From Microvirga sp. Mcv34 (GTDB taxonomy: Bacteria; Pseudomonadota; Alphaproteobacteria; Rhizobiales; Beijerinckiaceae), in contig NZ_JALJRK010000041.1 in the NCBI RefSeq assembly GCF_024519725.1, positions 1 through 47,145 on the forward strand: 47,145 nucleotides of DNA, read 5' to 3'. The translations under genes were made by a program, and so were the position numbers. The stretch's first letter is position 1; each line of letters starts with the position of its first letter. The notes under the pieces are model-generated. The model did no database searches and was not told the DNA's origin. It saw only the letters and a list, made by a program, of their open reading frames with translations. This document shows, in pieces, positions 28,595 through 37,129 of the stretch.

Positions 28595-29764
28595 AGCCGT
28601 CTTGGCGAACAGCTCGCGCCCGATCAGCATGCGGCGGATCTCGCTCGTACCGGCGCCGATCTCATAGAGCTTGGCGTCGCGGAGCAGGCGGCCCGTCGGG
28701 TAATCATTGATATAGCCGTTGCCGCCGAGGAGCTGGATCGCGTCGAGCGCCAACTTGGTGGCATTCTCGGCCGCGTAAAGGATGGCGCCGGCTGCGTCCT
28801 CCCGGGTGGTCTCGCCCCGGTCGCAGGCCTTGGCCACCGCATAAACATAGGCTTTCGCGGCATTCATGGTCACGTACATGTCGGCGACCTTGCCCTGCAC
28901 GAGCTGGAACTCGCCGATGGCCTGACCGAACTGCTTGCGCTCGTGAATGTAGGGCAGGACCACGTCCATGCAGGCCTGCATGATGCCCGTGGAGCCGGCC
29001 GCCAGCACGGCCCGCTCGTAATCGAGGCCGGACATGAGCACGTTCACGCCCCGGCCGACTTCGCCGAGCACGTTTTCTTCCGGCACCTCGCAATCCTCGA
29101 ACACCAGCTCGCAGGTGTCGGAGCCGCGCATCCCGAGCTTGTCGAGCTTCTGGTGGGTGGAGAAGCCCTTGAAGCCCTTTTCGATCAGGAAGGCCGTCAT
29201 GCCGCGCGGGCCGGCCGCCGGATCGGTCTTGGCATAGACCACCAGCGTATCGGCCGTCGGGCCGTTCGTGATCCACATCTTGTTGCCATTGAGGACGTAG
29301 TGGTCGCCCCGCTTCTCCGCGCGGGTGCGCATGGATACCACGTCGGAGCCGGAGCCGGGCTCGGACATGGCGAGCGCCCCGAGATGCTCGCCGGAGATCA
29401 GCTTCGGCAGGTAGCGGCGCTTCTGGTCCTCATTGCCGTTGCGGCGGATCTGGTTGACGCAGAGGTTCGAGTGGGCGCCGTAGGACAGACCGACCGACGC
29501 GGAGGCGCGGGAAATCTCCTCCATGGCGATGACGTGCTCGAGATAGCCGAGCCCGGCCCCGCCATATTCCTCCTCGACCGTGATCCCATGCAGGCCGAGC
29601 TCGCCCATCTGGGGCCAGAGATCCCGCGGGAACTGGTTCGTCCGGTCGATCTCCTCGGCGCGTGGCGCGATCTTCTCCTGAGCGAAGTCGCGAACGGTCT
29701 CGCGGATGGCATCAGCGGTCTCGCCGAGATCGAAATTGAAGCCCTTGGCGGCATTCTGCAGCAT
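28592..29764 (-). CDS. ivd: Isovaleryl-CoA dehydrogenase
   Basis: This 390-residue FAD enzyme of the acyl-CoA dehydrogenase family oxidises isovaleryl-CoA to 3-methylcrotonyl-CoA in leucine breakdown. It shows [17 protein letters not shown], the flavin/substrate block [31 protein letters not shown], and the catalytic glutamate in [12 protein letters not shown]. That position is characteristic of isovaleryl-CoA dehydrogenases. The C-terminal [18 protein letters not shown] is also standard. GGGAGGA precedes the ATG at 29764. A longer frame to 29926 adds only non-homologous sequence. Its pathway successor, methylcrotonyl-CoA carboxylase beta, lies 4.5 kb away on the other strand. Confidence 0.93.
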   Translation of the reverse strand: MLQNAAKGFNFDLGETADAIRETVRDFAQEKIAPRAEEIDRTNQFPRDLWPQMGELGLHGITVEEEYGGAGLGYLEHVIAMEEISRASASVGLSYGAHSNLCVNQIRRNGNEDQKRRYLPKLISGEHLGALAMSEPGSGSDVVSMRTRAEKRGDHYVLNGNKMWITNGPTADTLVVYAKTDPAAGPRGMTAFLIEKGFKGFSTHQKLDKLGMRGSDTCELVFEDCEVPEENVLGEVGRGVNVLMSGLDYERAVLAAGSTGIMQACMDVVLPYIHERKQFGQAIGEFQLVQGKVADMYVTMNAAKAYVYAVAKACDRGETTREDAAGAILYAAENATKLALDAIQLLGGNGYINDYPTGRLLRDAKLYEIGAGTSEIRRMLIGRELFAKTA

Positions 29765-29929
29765 CTGTTCCTCCCGGTTCCATTCGCCTTCCCATGGTCG
29801 CAGGAAGCGATGGATGGCTTTTCTGATCGCGCCATTTTGGTCAGCATTGCTGCCCTTATCAAGGGCGGATCGTTCGCAAAAGGAGAGGTGGAGCTGTCCC
29901 CGGGCCGGGCAATTGGTCTTATGCAATAA

Positions 29930-29957
29930 AGAAAAGCCCCCTCACCTTGGGTGAGGG
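29930..29957 (-). terminator. Rho-independent terminator of the lysozyme gene
   Basis: Read on the minus strand, a CCCTCACC/GGTGAGGG stem with a 3-nt loop is followed by GGCTTTTCTTTATTG. It begins 30 bp after the stop of the GH25 gene. Confidence 0.8.
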
Positions 29958-29986
29958 AGCCTGAGCGTTCGCGCCGGTCGACCCGT

Positions 29987-30886
29987 CTACTCGCCGATGC
30001 TGGCGGTTTGGACGGGATCCATGTCGCGGCAGACGCCTTGTGCACTCAGGCGACGATGGTCGCGTGGATCGCAGGCGCTCTGGACGAACATGCGCCATTG
30101 GTTTTCCGTGCCGTAGAACGTGTTGCGGTCCACGTCGCCCTTCACGCCCGGGACGCGGCCCGTGGTCGTGAACTGCCAGAAGGTCCAGCGGCGGTTGTTG
30201 TAGCGCACATGCGGCTCGGCCGCCGTGCTGCGGATCCAGTAAGGATAGTCGTTGAACTCGCCTTCCAGAATTTCCTTGTGGAAGGTGATGTCGGTGTAGA
30301 TGATCGGGCGCTTCCCGGTATGGGCTTCCATCTCGCGCAGCATCACGTCGATCATGGCGAGCGCCTGCTCGCGCGGGACCTTCTTGGGGCAGTTCACCGA
30401 CTGGCCGTTCCACTCCACATCGAGAACCGGCGGGAGGGCGTCCGGATCCTGGGGCACGTTCCTCTTGAACCAGGCCGCCTGCTCGTGCGCCGGGCGGCAC
30501 CAGTAGACGAAGTGGTAGGCCCCGCGCGGAACGCCCGCCCGCTTGGCCTCCTGCCAGTTTTCGTGGAATTTGCTGTCGATGTGGTCGCCGCCCTCGGTCG
30601 CCTTGATGAAGGCGAACTGGGTTCCGGCTTGGCGCAGGGAAGCCCAGTCGACATCGCCCTGCCATTTGGAGATGTCGATCCCGTGGATCGGGAGCTGGTG
30701 AGCGGATGCGACGCCTTCGTGAGGCCTGACGTCGCCCTTCGTCGGATAACGGCTCGACGAAGGCATGATGGCGCAGGAGGCGAGACCCAAGGCGATTGCA
30801 GCGAGCGCGCTGAACCGGGCAGCCCGTACGAAAGTCGTCAGGCCGGAACTCTTGGAGCGGCTGGGGGAGCGGCGGCGAGTCTTCAT
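29987..30886 (-). CDS. GH25 lysozyme-like lipoprotein
   Basis: This protein of about 299 residues has an N-terminal basic segment (KTRRRSPSRSK), a hydrophobic helix and a lipobox-like LGLASC. It is therefore probably exported and lipid-anchored. The catalytic domain is glycoside hydrolase family 25 (N-acetylmuramidase): HGIDISKWQGDVDW at the first strand, AFIKATEGGDHID, GAYHFVYW, and the acidic pair in PPVLDVEWNG. Further family features are KRPIIYTDITFHKEI and WTFWQFTT. It would cleave peptidoglycan in the envelope, for remodelling. The ATG at 30886 was chosen; an in-frame GTG at 30922 adds 12 residues. Neither has a clear ribosome-binding site. It follows mgtE on the same strand. Confidence 0.9.
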   Translation of the reverse strand: MKTRRRSPSRSKSSGLTTFVRAARFSALAAIALGLASCAIMPSSSRYPTKGDVRPHEGVASAHQLPIHGIDISKWQGDVDWASLRQAGTQFAFIKATEGGDHIDSKFHENWQEAKRAGVPRGAYHFVYWCRPAHEQAAWFKRNVPQDPDALPPVLDVEWNGQSVNCPKKVPREQALAMIDVMLREMEAHTGKRPIIYTDITFHKEILEGEFNDYPYWIRSTAAEPHVRYNNRRWTFWQFTTTGRVPGVKGDVDRNTFYGTENQWRMFVQSACDPRDHRRLSAQGVCRDMDPVQTASIGE

Positions 30887-30976
30887 CGGTTCAACTGTAT
30901 TGTACGCAAAACGGGATCGCACCAGAGATGCCCGAAGAGCGTTAACAGGCCCTTACGAGCGTGGCGCGAAGCGAGA

Positions 30977-32401
30977 CTACAGACGAAACCAGAGTGTTGC
31001 GATACCCAAAAAGGAGAAGAAGCCGACGATGTCCGTGATGCTCGTGACGAAGGGGCCGGACGATACCGCAGGGTCGACGCCGAACCTGTTGAGGGTCAAG
31101 GGGACGAAGATGCCTCCGAGTGCCGCGAAGAGCAGGACCGAGATGAGCGCGAGGCCGATCACGAGGCCGATCTGGGGCGATTGAAACCACAGGCTCGCGA
31201 CCGTCCCGAGGATAACCGCGAAGACCAGCCCATTGAGGATGCCGACCGCCGCCTCGCGGCGGATGATGCGCCAGGCGTTGGCGCGACCGAGTTCGCGGGT
31301 GGCCAGCGCCCGGACGGCCACTGTCATGGTCTGGGTGCCGGCATTTCCGCCCATGGAGGCTACGATGGGCATCAGGATGGCGAGTGCCACCATCCGCTCC
31401 AGGGATTCTTCGAAGACGCGGATCACGCCCGCGGCCAGGAAGGCGGTGCACATATTGGCGAAGAGCCAGGGGAAGCGGCTTCTCTGGGTATAGAGAACCG
31501 TGTCCGACAGCTCTTCGTCGGATTTCACGCCGCCGAGTTGCTTGATGTCGGCGTCGGCCTCCTCTTCGAGCACGTCCACGATGTCGTCGACGAGGATGAC
31601 GCCGACGAGGCGGCCCGCTTCGTCCACCACGGCCGCGGACACGAGGTTGTAGCGCTCGAACAGGCGCGCCACCTCCTCCTGGTGCTCGGTCGCCTTCACC
31701 CGGTCCGGCTCGTCGTCCATGATCTCCTGGATCGTGACCGGGCGCTTCGAGCGCAGGAGCCGGTCCAGCGCCACGGCTCCGAGCAGGTGGCCCGCCGGAT
31801 CGATGACGAAAATCTCGTAGAAGGTCTCCGGCAGGTCCGCCGTCTCGCGCATGAAGTCGATCGTCTGCCCCACCGTCCAGAACGGAGGCACGGCGATGAA
31901 CTCTGTCTGCATGCGCCGTCCGGCGCTGTCCTCGGGGTAATCGAGGGAGCGCTGGAGCGCGACGCGCTCGATGGCCGGAAGCTGATCGAGAACCTCCGCC
32001 TTCTCCTCTTCGGGAAGGCTTTCGAGAATCGTGATGGCGTCGTCGGAATCAAGGTCACGGACACCCTCGGCGACGGTCGAGGTTTCGAGCTCCTCGAGAA
32101 TCTCCTCGCGGACCGCTTCGTCCACCTCGGTCAGGGCGGCGAAGTCGAAGGACCGGCCGAGAAGTTCGATGAGACGAGGGCGCTGGTCCGGTTCGAGGGC
32201 TTCGAGCAGGTCGCCGAGCTCGGATTCGTGGAAGCCTTCGACGAGCTGCTGCAGGCGCTCGACCTCCGAGGCCTCGATGGCATCGGCAGCGGCGGCCAGA
32301 AATTCCGGATTGAGCTCGCCCTCCTCGTCCCTGAAGGCCAGGGCGTTGGCTTCGGGCTCATCGGGCTTCGGAAGCGGCGTCTTGTCTTCGACTTCCAGCA
32401 T
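30977..32401 (-). CDS. mgtE: Magnesium transporter MgtE
   Basis: This 474-residue Mg2+ channel has the full MgtE layout. An acidic helical N domain covers about 25-150 (DLLEALEPDQRPRLIELLG). Two CBS domains cover about 150-280 (TAEF-like linker, HLLGAVALDRLLRSK, GRLVGVILVDDIVDV). A C-terminal membrane region has five helices from about 310 to the end, with MPIVASMGGNAGTQT, the pore-lining signature. The C-terminal GVDPAVSSGPFVTSITDI is also family-typical. In known MgtE proteins the N and CBS domains sense cytoplasmic Mg2+ and close the pore. The ATG at 32401 gives the usual length. Confidence 0.95.
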   Translation of the reverse strand: MLEVEDKTPLPKPDEPEANALAFRDEEGELNPEFLAAAADAIEASEVERLQQLVEGFHESELGDLLEALEPDQRPRLIELLGRSFDFAALTEVDEAVREEILEELETSTVAEGVRDLDSDDAITILESLPEEEKAEVLDQLPAIERVALQRSLDYPEDSAGRRMQTEFIAVPPFWTVGQTIDFMRETADLPETFYEIFVIDPAGHLLGAVALDRLLRSKRPVTIQEIMDDEPDRVKATEHQEEVARLFERYNLVSAAVVDEAGRLVGVILVDDIVDVLEEEADADIKQLGGVKSDEELSDTVLYTQRSRFPWLFANMCTAFLAAGVIRVFEESLERMVALAILMPIVASMGGNAGTQTMTVAVRALATRELGRANAWRIIRREAAVGILNGLVFAVILGTVASLWFQSPQIGLVIGLALISVLLFAALGGIFVPLTLNRFGVDPAVSSGPFVTSITDIVGFFSFLGIATLWFRL

Positions 32402-32567
32402 CAGCCGTCCTCTGAGGTGGGTTGTCGCCTTTTAGGCACGGGGGCAGGCCCGCGCAATGCGCCCTAAAGACTTTTCGAAGAATCGGTCGGTGGTCGTTTT
32501 TCGCCGGACCGGTGCAGGCGCCCGAGTGCTGGGCCCTGGCTCCCGGATCGGCAGAGACAGTCAACAA

Positions 32568-32591
32568 AAAAGGCCCCGAAAGGGGCCTTTT
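32568..32591 (-). terminator. Bidirectional-type terminator after tRNA-Leu
   Basis: A perfect 10-bp stem AAAAGGCCCC (32568-32577) pairs with GGGGCCTTTT (32582-32591) around a GAAA tetraloop. It lies 27 bp downstream of the tRNA 3' end on the minus strand, and upstream of mgtE. Confidence 0.85.
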
Positions 32592-32617
32592 CGTCTTCGG
32601 CACCGAAGTGCCAAAGT

Positions 32618-32702
32618 TGGTGCGGTCAAGAGGACTCGAACCTCCACGGGTCTCCCCGCTACCACCTCAAGGTAGTGCGTCTACCAATTCCGCCATGACC
32701 GC
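32618..32702 (-). tRNA. tRNA-Leu (anticodon GAG)
   Basis: The minus strand reads GCGGTCATGGCGGAATTGG from 32702 and ends with an encoded CCA at 32618-32620, 85 nt in all. The acceptor stem GCGGTCA pairs with TGACCGC. The anticodon stem CTACC/GGTAG encloses TTGAGGT, with anticodon GAG, which reads CUC and CUU. A long variable arm (class II), GGGGAGACCCG, and the TTCGAGT T-loop are present. It is followed by a strong terminator. Confidence 0.97.
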
Positions 32703-32956
32703 GAACTCGGTTCCAGGAGTGGGTTTCTCCTGAAGAGGAGGCCGCTCTAGCAGATCGACCGGGGGGCTGCAACCCCTTCCGTATCGGATCCGCCAATTGA
32801 CGTGAGCGAATGCCTCGCCTGTCGGCCACGGTCTAGGCGATAAGCGGCTGCAACCACTATATAGGCGGAAGTTCCAGGGCGCGCCGGGGATGCCTCCGGC
32901 TCTTTCGGGGGCAGGACAATTCCGCCCTGTCTCCCGCCTGGCTTCAAGGTGAATCG

Positions 32957-33691
32957 GTGTCGAACCTGCGAGACAGCCTGGCCGTTCAGTTCCAGCCCGA
33001 GAGCGGCTCTCCTCCCGTGGAATGGGCCATCACGGACGGCCTCGTGCCCTACGAGGAGGCCGTCGCATTCATGGAGGCGAGGGCCGAGGCCATCGCCGCC
33101 GGGGAGGCGCGGGAGCTGGTGTGGCTCGTGGAGCATCCGCCGCTCTACACGGCCGGTACCTCCGCCAAGCCGGAAGACCTCGTGGATCCGGACCGCTTCC
33201 CGGTCCATCAGACGGGCCGGGGAGGGCAATACACCTATCATGGTCCCGGTCAGCGGGTCGCCTATGTGATGCTCGACCTCAAGCGGCGCGCACCCGATCT
33301 GCGCCGCTATGTGACGGCGCTCGAAGCCTGGCTCATCGCGAGCCTGGATGCCTTCAACATTCGTGGCGAAAGGCGGGAGGACCGGGTCGGCGTGTGGGTG
33401 CGGCGGCCGGACAAGGGCGAGGCCGCCGAGGACAAGATCGCCGCCATCGGCATCCGCGTCCGCCGCTGGGCGACATTCCACGGCATCAGCCTCAACGTGG
33501 AGCCCGATCTCTCGCATTTCACTGGCATCGTTCCCTGCGGCGTAACCCAGCATGGGGTCACCAGCCTCGTCGATCTCGGAATCCCGGTTACGATGCCGGA
33601 GGTCGATGCGGCGATGCGCAGGGCCTTCGAGGAGATTTTCGGGCCGACCGAAAGGGCGGAGGGACCGTTGCTCTTGAGCCACGGCGCCTAG
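32957..33691 (+). CDS. lipB: Lipoyl(octanoyl) transferase LipB
   Basis: This 244-residue enzyme moves octanoyl from acyl carrier protein to lipoyl domains, the first step of lipoate assembly. It has [37 protein letters not shown] (the substrate-pocket block), the catalytic lysine in [25 protein letters not shown], and the acyl-accepting cysteine in [15 protein letters not shown]. Length and motif spacing are normal. It starts with GTG at 32957. No lipA is nearby. The gene stands between tRNA-Leu and a small lipoprotein gene on the same strand. Confidence 0.95.
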   Translation: MSNLRDSLAVQFQPESGSPPVEWAITDGLVPYEEAVAFMEARAEAIAAGEARELVWLVEHPPLYTAGTSAKPEDLVDPDRFPVHQTGRGGQYTYHGPGQRVAYVMLDLKRRAPDLRRYVTALEAWLIASLDAFNIRGERREDRVGVWVRRPDKGEAAEDKIAAIGIRVRRWATFHGISLNVEPDLSHFTGIVPCGVTQHGVTSLVDLGIPVTMPEVDAAMRRAFEEIFGPTERAEGPLLLSHGA

Positions 33692-33780
33692 GTTTTTCAC
33701 AGAGGATACGGCGAGGCTTCTCCCCAACGCCGCTTCATGCTCTAAGCTGGAGCAAACGGCTGATCATTGGCGGAACTTCC

Positions 33781-34158
33781 ATGCAACGTGCCTTACTCGC
33801 TTCCCTCGTCGCCCTGGCTGCCTCAGCCTGCGCCTACCGGCCCGAGCCGACGGAACTCGTCAAGATCGTCGATTCGCCAGCGGACGTGCGGGTCTGCACC
33901 CGCCTGGGCGAAGTCAGCCCCGTGACCCCGACCACACCCGGAACGGCCAGGCCCGTCTATATCGGGTTCGGCACGACTCTCGGCAACTCGAGCTTCGGCT
34001 ACGCCACCGAGGACATGCTGCAGTCGACTGTCGCGCTCGGCGGCACGCATCTCTACATGCAGAAGGTATCCGATGACTGGTCGCTCGTGCGCGGCATCGC
34101 CTATCGCTGCGGCTCGGGCGTCGTGCGCCAGGAAACCGTCATTCGTGCCAAAGGCTGA
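33781..34158 (+). CDS. Small predicted lipoprotein
   Basis: This 125-residue protein starts with MQRALLASLVALAASAC, a short lipoprotein signal with cysteine at the lipobox (AASAC). The mature part has VRVCTRLGEVSP, then a Gly/Ser/Thr-rich stretch, ALGGTHLYMQKVSDDWSLVRGIAYRC, and ends soon after. Two conserved-looking cysteines, near the start and end of the domain, could form a disulfide. The pattern (LGGTHLY..., GIAYRC) is reminiscent of DUF4156/RcsF-like outer-membrane lipoproteins. This is by resemblance only. It lies in the same frame as a longer shadow frame through lipB; the ATG at 33781 is the sensible start. Confidence 0.75.
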   Translation: MQRALLASLVALAASACAYRPEPTELVKIVDSPADVRVCTRLGEVSPVTPTTPGTARPVYIGFGTTLGNSSFGYATEDMLQSTVALGGTHLYMQKVSDDWSLVRGIAYRCGSGVVRQETVIRAKG

Positions 34159-34275
34159 CGCGCGAGGCGACCGAAGCCGGTTGCATCGGCTCCCTTGTTC
34201 TAGGTACTGACGTGGACGGCCCTCCGGCGTTTAGCCGTGAAGGAGCCGAGACCAAGAACGAGGGAGAAAGCCGCT

Positions 34276-35883
34276 GTGCCCGTCATCGCCACCTCCGCCG
34301 ATCTGACATCGGATTCCGCGCGGGCGAACCGTGCCGCCTGGGCCGAACTCGCCGATGAGCTCCAGGCCAAGCGTCAGGACGTGGCTGAGGGTGGCCCCGC
34401 CAAGGCGCGGGAGAGGCACCTGGCCCGCGGCAAGCTCCTGCCGCGCGAGCGCGTGATGCGGCTCCTCGATCCGGGCGCTCCGTTTCTGGAACTCGGCTCG
34501 CTCGCCGCCCACGGCATGTACGACGACGCGATTCACGGCGCTGGGATCATCACCGGCATCGGGCGCGTCGAAGGGCGTGAGGTCATGATCGTCTGCAACG
34601 ATTCGACGATCAAGGGCGGCACCTACTACCCCATGACGGTGAAGAAGCATCTGCGCGCCCAGGAAGTGGCGCGCGAGAACCGTCTGCCCTGCATCTACCT
34701 AGTCGATTCGGGCGGCGCGAACCTGCCGCACCAGACCGAGGTCTTCCCGGACCGGGAGCATTTCGGGCGCATCTTCTACAACCAGGCGACCCTGTCCTCG
34801 CTCGGCATTCCCCAGATCGCCTGCGTGATGGGCTCCTGCACGGCGGGCGGCGCCTATGTGCCGGCCATGTCGGACGAGACGATCATTGTGCGCCGCCAGG
34901 GCACGATCTTCCTCGGAGGTCCGCCCCTGGTGAAGGCGGCGACCGGTGAGGTGGTGTCGGCCGAGGATCTCGGTGGAGCGGAGGTCCATGCCCGCCTCTC
35001 CGGCGTGGCCGACCACTACGCCACCGACGACGTGCACGCGCTCGCCATCGTGCGTCGCATCGTCGGCACGCTGAACTCGCGCAAAAGCATCGATATCGAC
35101 ATCGCGGAGCCGGTGGAGCCGAAATACGCGATCCAGGATCTCGACGCGATCGTTCCCACCGACCTCAAGAAGCAATACGACATCCGCGAGGTGATCGCCC
35201 GCCTGGTCGACGGCTCGGAGTTCGACGAGTTCAAGCGCCTCTACGGCACGACCCTCGTCACCGGCTTCGCCCGGATCTGGGGCATGCCGGTCGGCATCGT
35301 CGCCAATAACGGCATCCTGTTCTCGGAAAGCGCGCAGAAAGGCGCGCATTTCATCGAACTATGCTGCCAGCGGCGCATCCCGCTGCTTTTCCTGCAGAAC
35401 ATCTCCGGCTTCATGGTCGGCCGCCAGTACGAGGCGGGCGGCATCGCCAAGGACGGCGCCAAGCTCGTCACCGCGGTCGCCTGCGCCCAGGTGCCGAAGG
35501 TCACGCTGCTGGTCGGCGGCTCGTTCGGTGCCGGCAATTACGGCATGTGCGGCCGCGCCTATTCTCCGCGCTTCCTGTTCACCTGGCCGAACTCGCGCAT
35601 CTCGGTGATGGGGGGCGAGCAGGCGGCGAGCGTTCTCGCCACCGTGCGGCGCGACAACATCGAGGCCGAGGGCAAGGCCTGGAGCGCGGACGAGGAGGAG
35701 GGCTTCAAGGCGCCGATCCGCGACAAGTACGAAAAGGAAGGCTCGCCTTATTACGCCACCGCCCGCCTTTGGGACGACGGCATCATCCTGCCCTCCGAAA
35801 CTCGCCGCGTGCTCGCCTTAGCCTTCTCGGCCGCGTTGAACGCGCCAGTTCCCGAGACGAAGTTCGGCGTGTTCAGGATGTAG
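34276..35883 (+). CDS. Methylcrotonyl-CoA carboxylase beta (carboxyltransferase) subunit
   Basis: This 535-residue carboxyltransferase transfers CO2 from biotin to 3-methylcrotonyl-CoA in leucine catabolism (MccB/LiuB type). After the GTG at 34276 it reads [21 protein letters not shown], the family's standard N-terminus. It then shows [53 protein letters not shown] and [19 protein letters not shown], with the oxyanion-hole glycines, and [18 protein letters not shown]. These point to MCC rather than PCC beta. GAGGGAG lies about 10 bases upstream. The frame opens 39 bp earlier, but that extension lacks homology. The partner alpha subunit does not follow: the next gene is a methyltransferase. 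Confidence 0.93.
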   Translation: MPVIATSADLTSDSARANRAAWAELADELQAKRQDVAEGGPAKARERHLARGKLLPRERVMRLLDPGAPFLELGSLAAHGMYDDAIHGAGIITGIGRVEGREVMIVCNDSTIKGGTYYPMTVKKHLRAQEVARENRLPCIYLVDSGGANLPHQTEVFPDREHFGRIFYNQATLSSLGIPQIACVMGSCTAGGAYVPAMSDETIIVRRQGTIFLGGPPLVKAATGEVVSAEDLGGAEVHARLSGVADHYATDDVHALAIVRRIVGTLNSRKSIDIDIAEPVEPKYAIQDLDAIVPTDLKKQYDIREVIARLVDGSEFDEFKRLYGTTLVTGFARIWGMPVGIVANNGILFSESAQKGAHFIELCCQRRIPLLFLQNISGFMVGRQYEAGGIAKDGAKLVTAVACAQVPKVTLLVGGSFGAGNYGMCGRAYSPRFLFTWPNSRISVMGGEQAASVLATVRRDNIEAEGKAWSADEEEGFKAPIRDKYEKEGSPYYATARLWDDGIILPSETRRVLALAFSAALNAPVPETKFGVFRM

Positions 35884-35938
35884 CGGATCCGCCTGTCCGG
35901 GGCGTGGAACTCTTGCGGCCCGAAGGCGCTTTCAAAGC

Positions 35939-36790
35939 ATGCCGCAGGAAGGATCCGACAATTATCGTCGTGCCTATGCCAGGCAGATCGTGCGTCTGGC
36001 GGAGGTTCGGAATGGACGCCTCAAGCAGGCCTTCGCGTCTGTTCCACGGGAAACATTTCTGCCGCCGCCGCCGTGGACCGTGATCAGCAGGGGCATGGCC
36101 ACACAAACCTCCGACATTGCCGACATCTACGACAACGTCCTCGTCGCCATCGATCTTGACCGCGGAATCAACAACGGCGAGCCCGCCCTTCATGCGGCCT
36201 GGATCGATGCGATCGACCCGCAGCCGGGCGAGACGGTTATCCATGTGGGCGCGGGCACGGGCTATTACACGGCCATCCTGGCTCTGCTCGTCCAGCCGGA
36301 CGGGCGTGTCGAAGCCTTCGAGTACGAGGCCGACCTCGCGGCCCAGGCGGAGCGGAACCTGGGTGCCTACGCCAACGTGACCGTCCATGCTGCGTCGGCC
36401 TTCGGCCGGGCATTGCCGAAGGGCGACATCGTCTATGTCAATGCGGGCGTTCTGGCGCCGGATGTGGAATGGCTGCGGGCGCTCAATCCATCTGGGCGCC
36501 TGATCTTCCCCTGGCAGCCGCACAAGGGCTGGGGGCCTGCGCTCTTGGTGACGCGGCGTTCACGAGGGTTCGACGTGCAATCGCTGATGCGCGTCGGTTT
36601 CATCTCCTGCAGCGGAGCGACCGAGAAGATTTCCATCAGCCGCGTTCCGACCGAAGCCGATCTGGCTTTGGTCCGATCCGTCTGGATCAGGAGCGATCGC
36701 CAGCCTGATTCCAGCGCCGTCGCGGTCTATGACGACGTGTGGTTCTCGTCCGTCGAACCGGAGGATCGAAGCGGGCGCGATCGTGGCTGA
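35939..36790 (+). CDS. PCMT-like SAM-dependent methyltransferase
   Basis: This 283-residue protein resembles protein-L-isoaspartate O-methyltransferase. It has an N-terminal helical segment ending in VPRETFLPPPPW, the SAM motif VIHVGAGTGYYTAILA (motif I), and an acidic residue at the end of the next strand (EAFEYEADLA). GDIVYVNAGVLAPDVEW marks motif II. The C-terminal about 80 residues extend beyond standard PCMT (about 210 residues). Whether it repairs isoaspartate or methylates another substrate cannot be told. It follows the MCC beta gene by 55 bp on the same strand. Confidence 0.83.
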   Translation: MPQEGSDNYRRAYARQIVRLAEVRNGRLKQAFASVPRETFLPPPPWTVISRGMATQTSDIADIYDNVLVAIDLDRGINNGEPALHAAWIDAIDPQPGETVIHVGAGTGYYTAILALLVQPDGRVEAFEYEADLAAQAERNLGAYANVTVHAASAFGRALPKGDIVYVNAGVLAPDVEWLRALNPSGRLIFPWQPHKGWGPALLVTRRSRGFDVQSLMRVGFISCSGATEKISISRVPTEADLALVRSVWIRSDRQPDSSAVAVYDDVWFSSVEPEDRSGRDRG

Positions 36791-37129
36791 TCGGCTTCGT
36801 CAATAGGGCTCGATCCTTCGTCGGCAAGGGGAATCCTGTCCCAAAAATGTTGCGGTGGAGCAACACCTTCAAACCTTCAACATCCTGCCTCTCTTGGCCC
36901 AAGCTCCGCCGCGATCCCGCCATAAACGGAGCGCTACACCTGGTGCAGGCTAAAGTGCTGCAAAACCAAAGCTTTACGTAGTGACGCCAGGGGCAGAATA
37001 CGGGTTAAGGCTGTTCAGTTGATCCTTCCTAAGGGTCATTGCATCGGTGGCGTAGCACATGGCAGATCACGAGAGTTCCAAAGGACTTGGATCTCCGCGT
37101 GGGAACCGGTTGGAAGAAGAGTGCGGACC
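36791..37129. other. 339-bp intergenic region before ilvD
   Basis: This gap lies between the PCMT-like gene and ilvD. I see a small hairpin, GTTGC/GCAAC (about 36849-36863), and no open frame with branched-chain codons that would suggest a leader-peptide attenuator. No repeat copy is present. It probably holds the ilvD promoter and a leader of unknown function. Confidence 0.45.

Noticed and set aside
29951..32467. Very long plus-strand open frame (838 codons)
   Set aside because: It runs antisense through the lysozyme and mgtE genes. Its translation is rich in Arg, His, Asp and Gly with no domain, as expected of a shadow in GC-rich DNA.
32618..32702. tRNA-Leu as an integration site of a mobile island
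   Set aside because: No integrase, direct repeat of the tRNA 3' end or foreign gene block lies on either side; flanks are household genes.
36791..37129. Attenuator leader peptide before ilvD
   Set aside because: No short open frame rich in Leu, Ile or Val codons with an overlapping terminator hairpin could be found.
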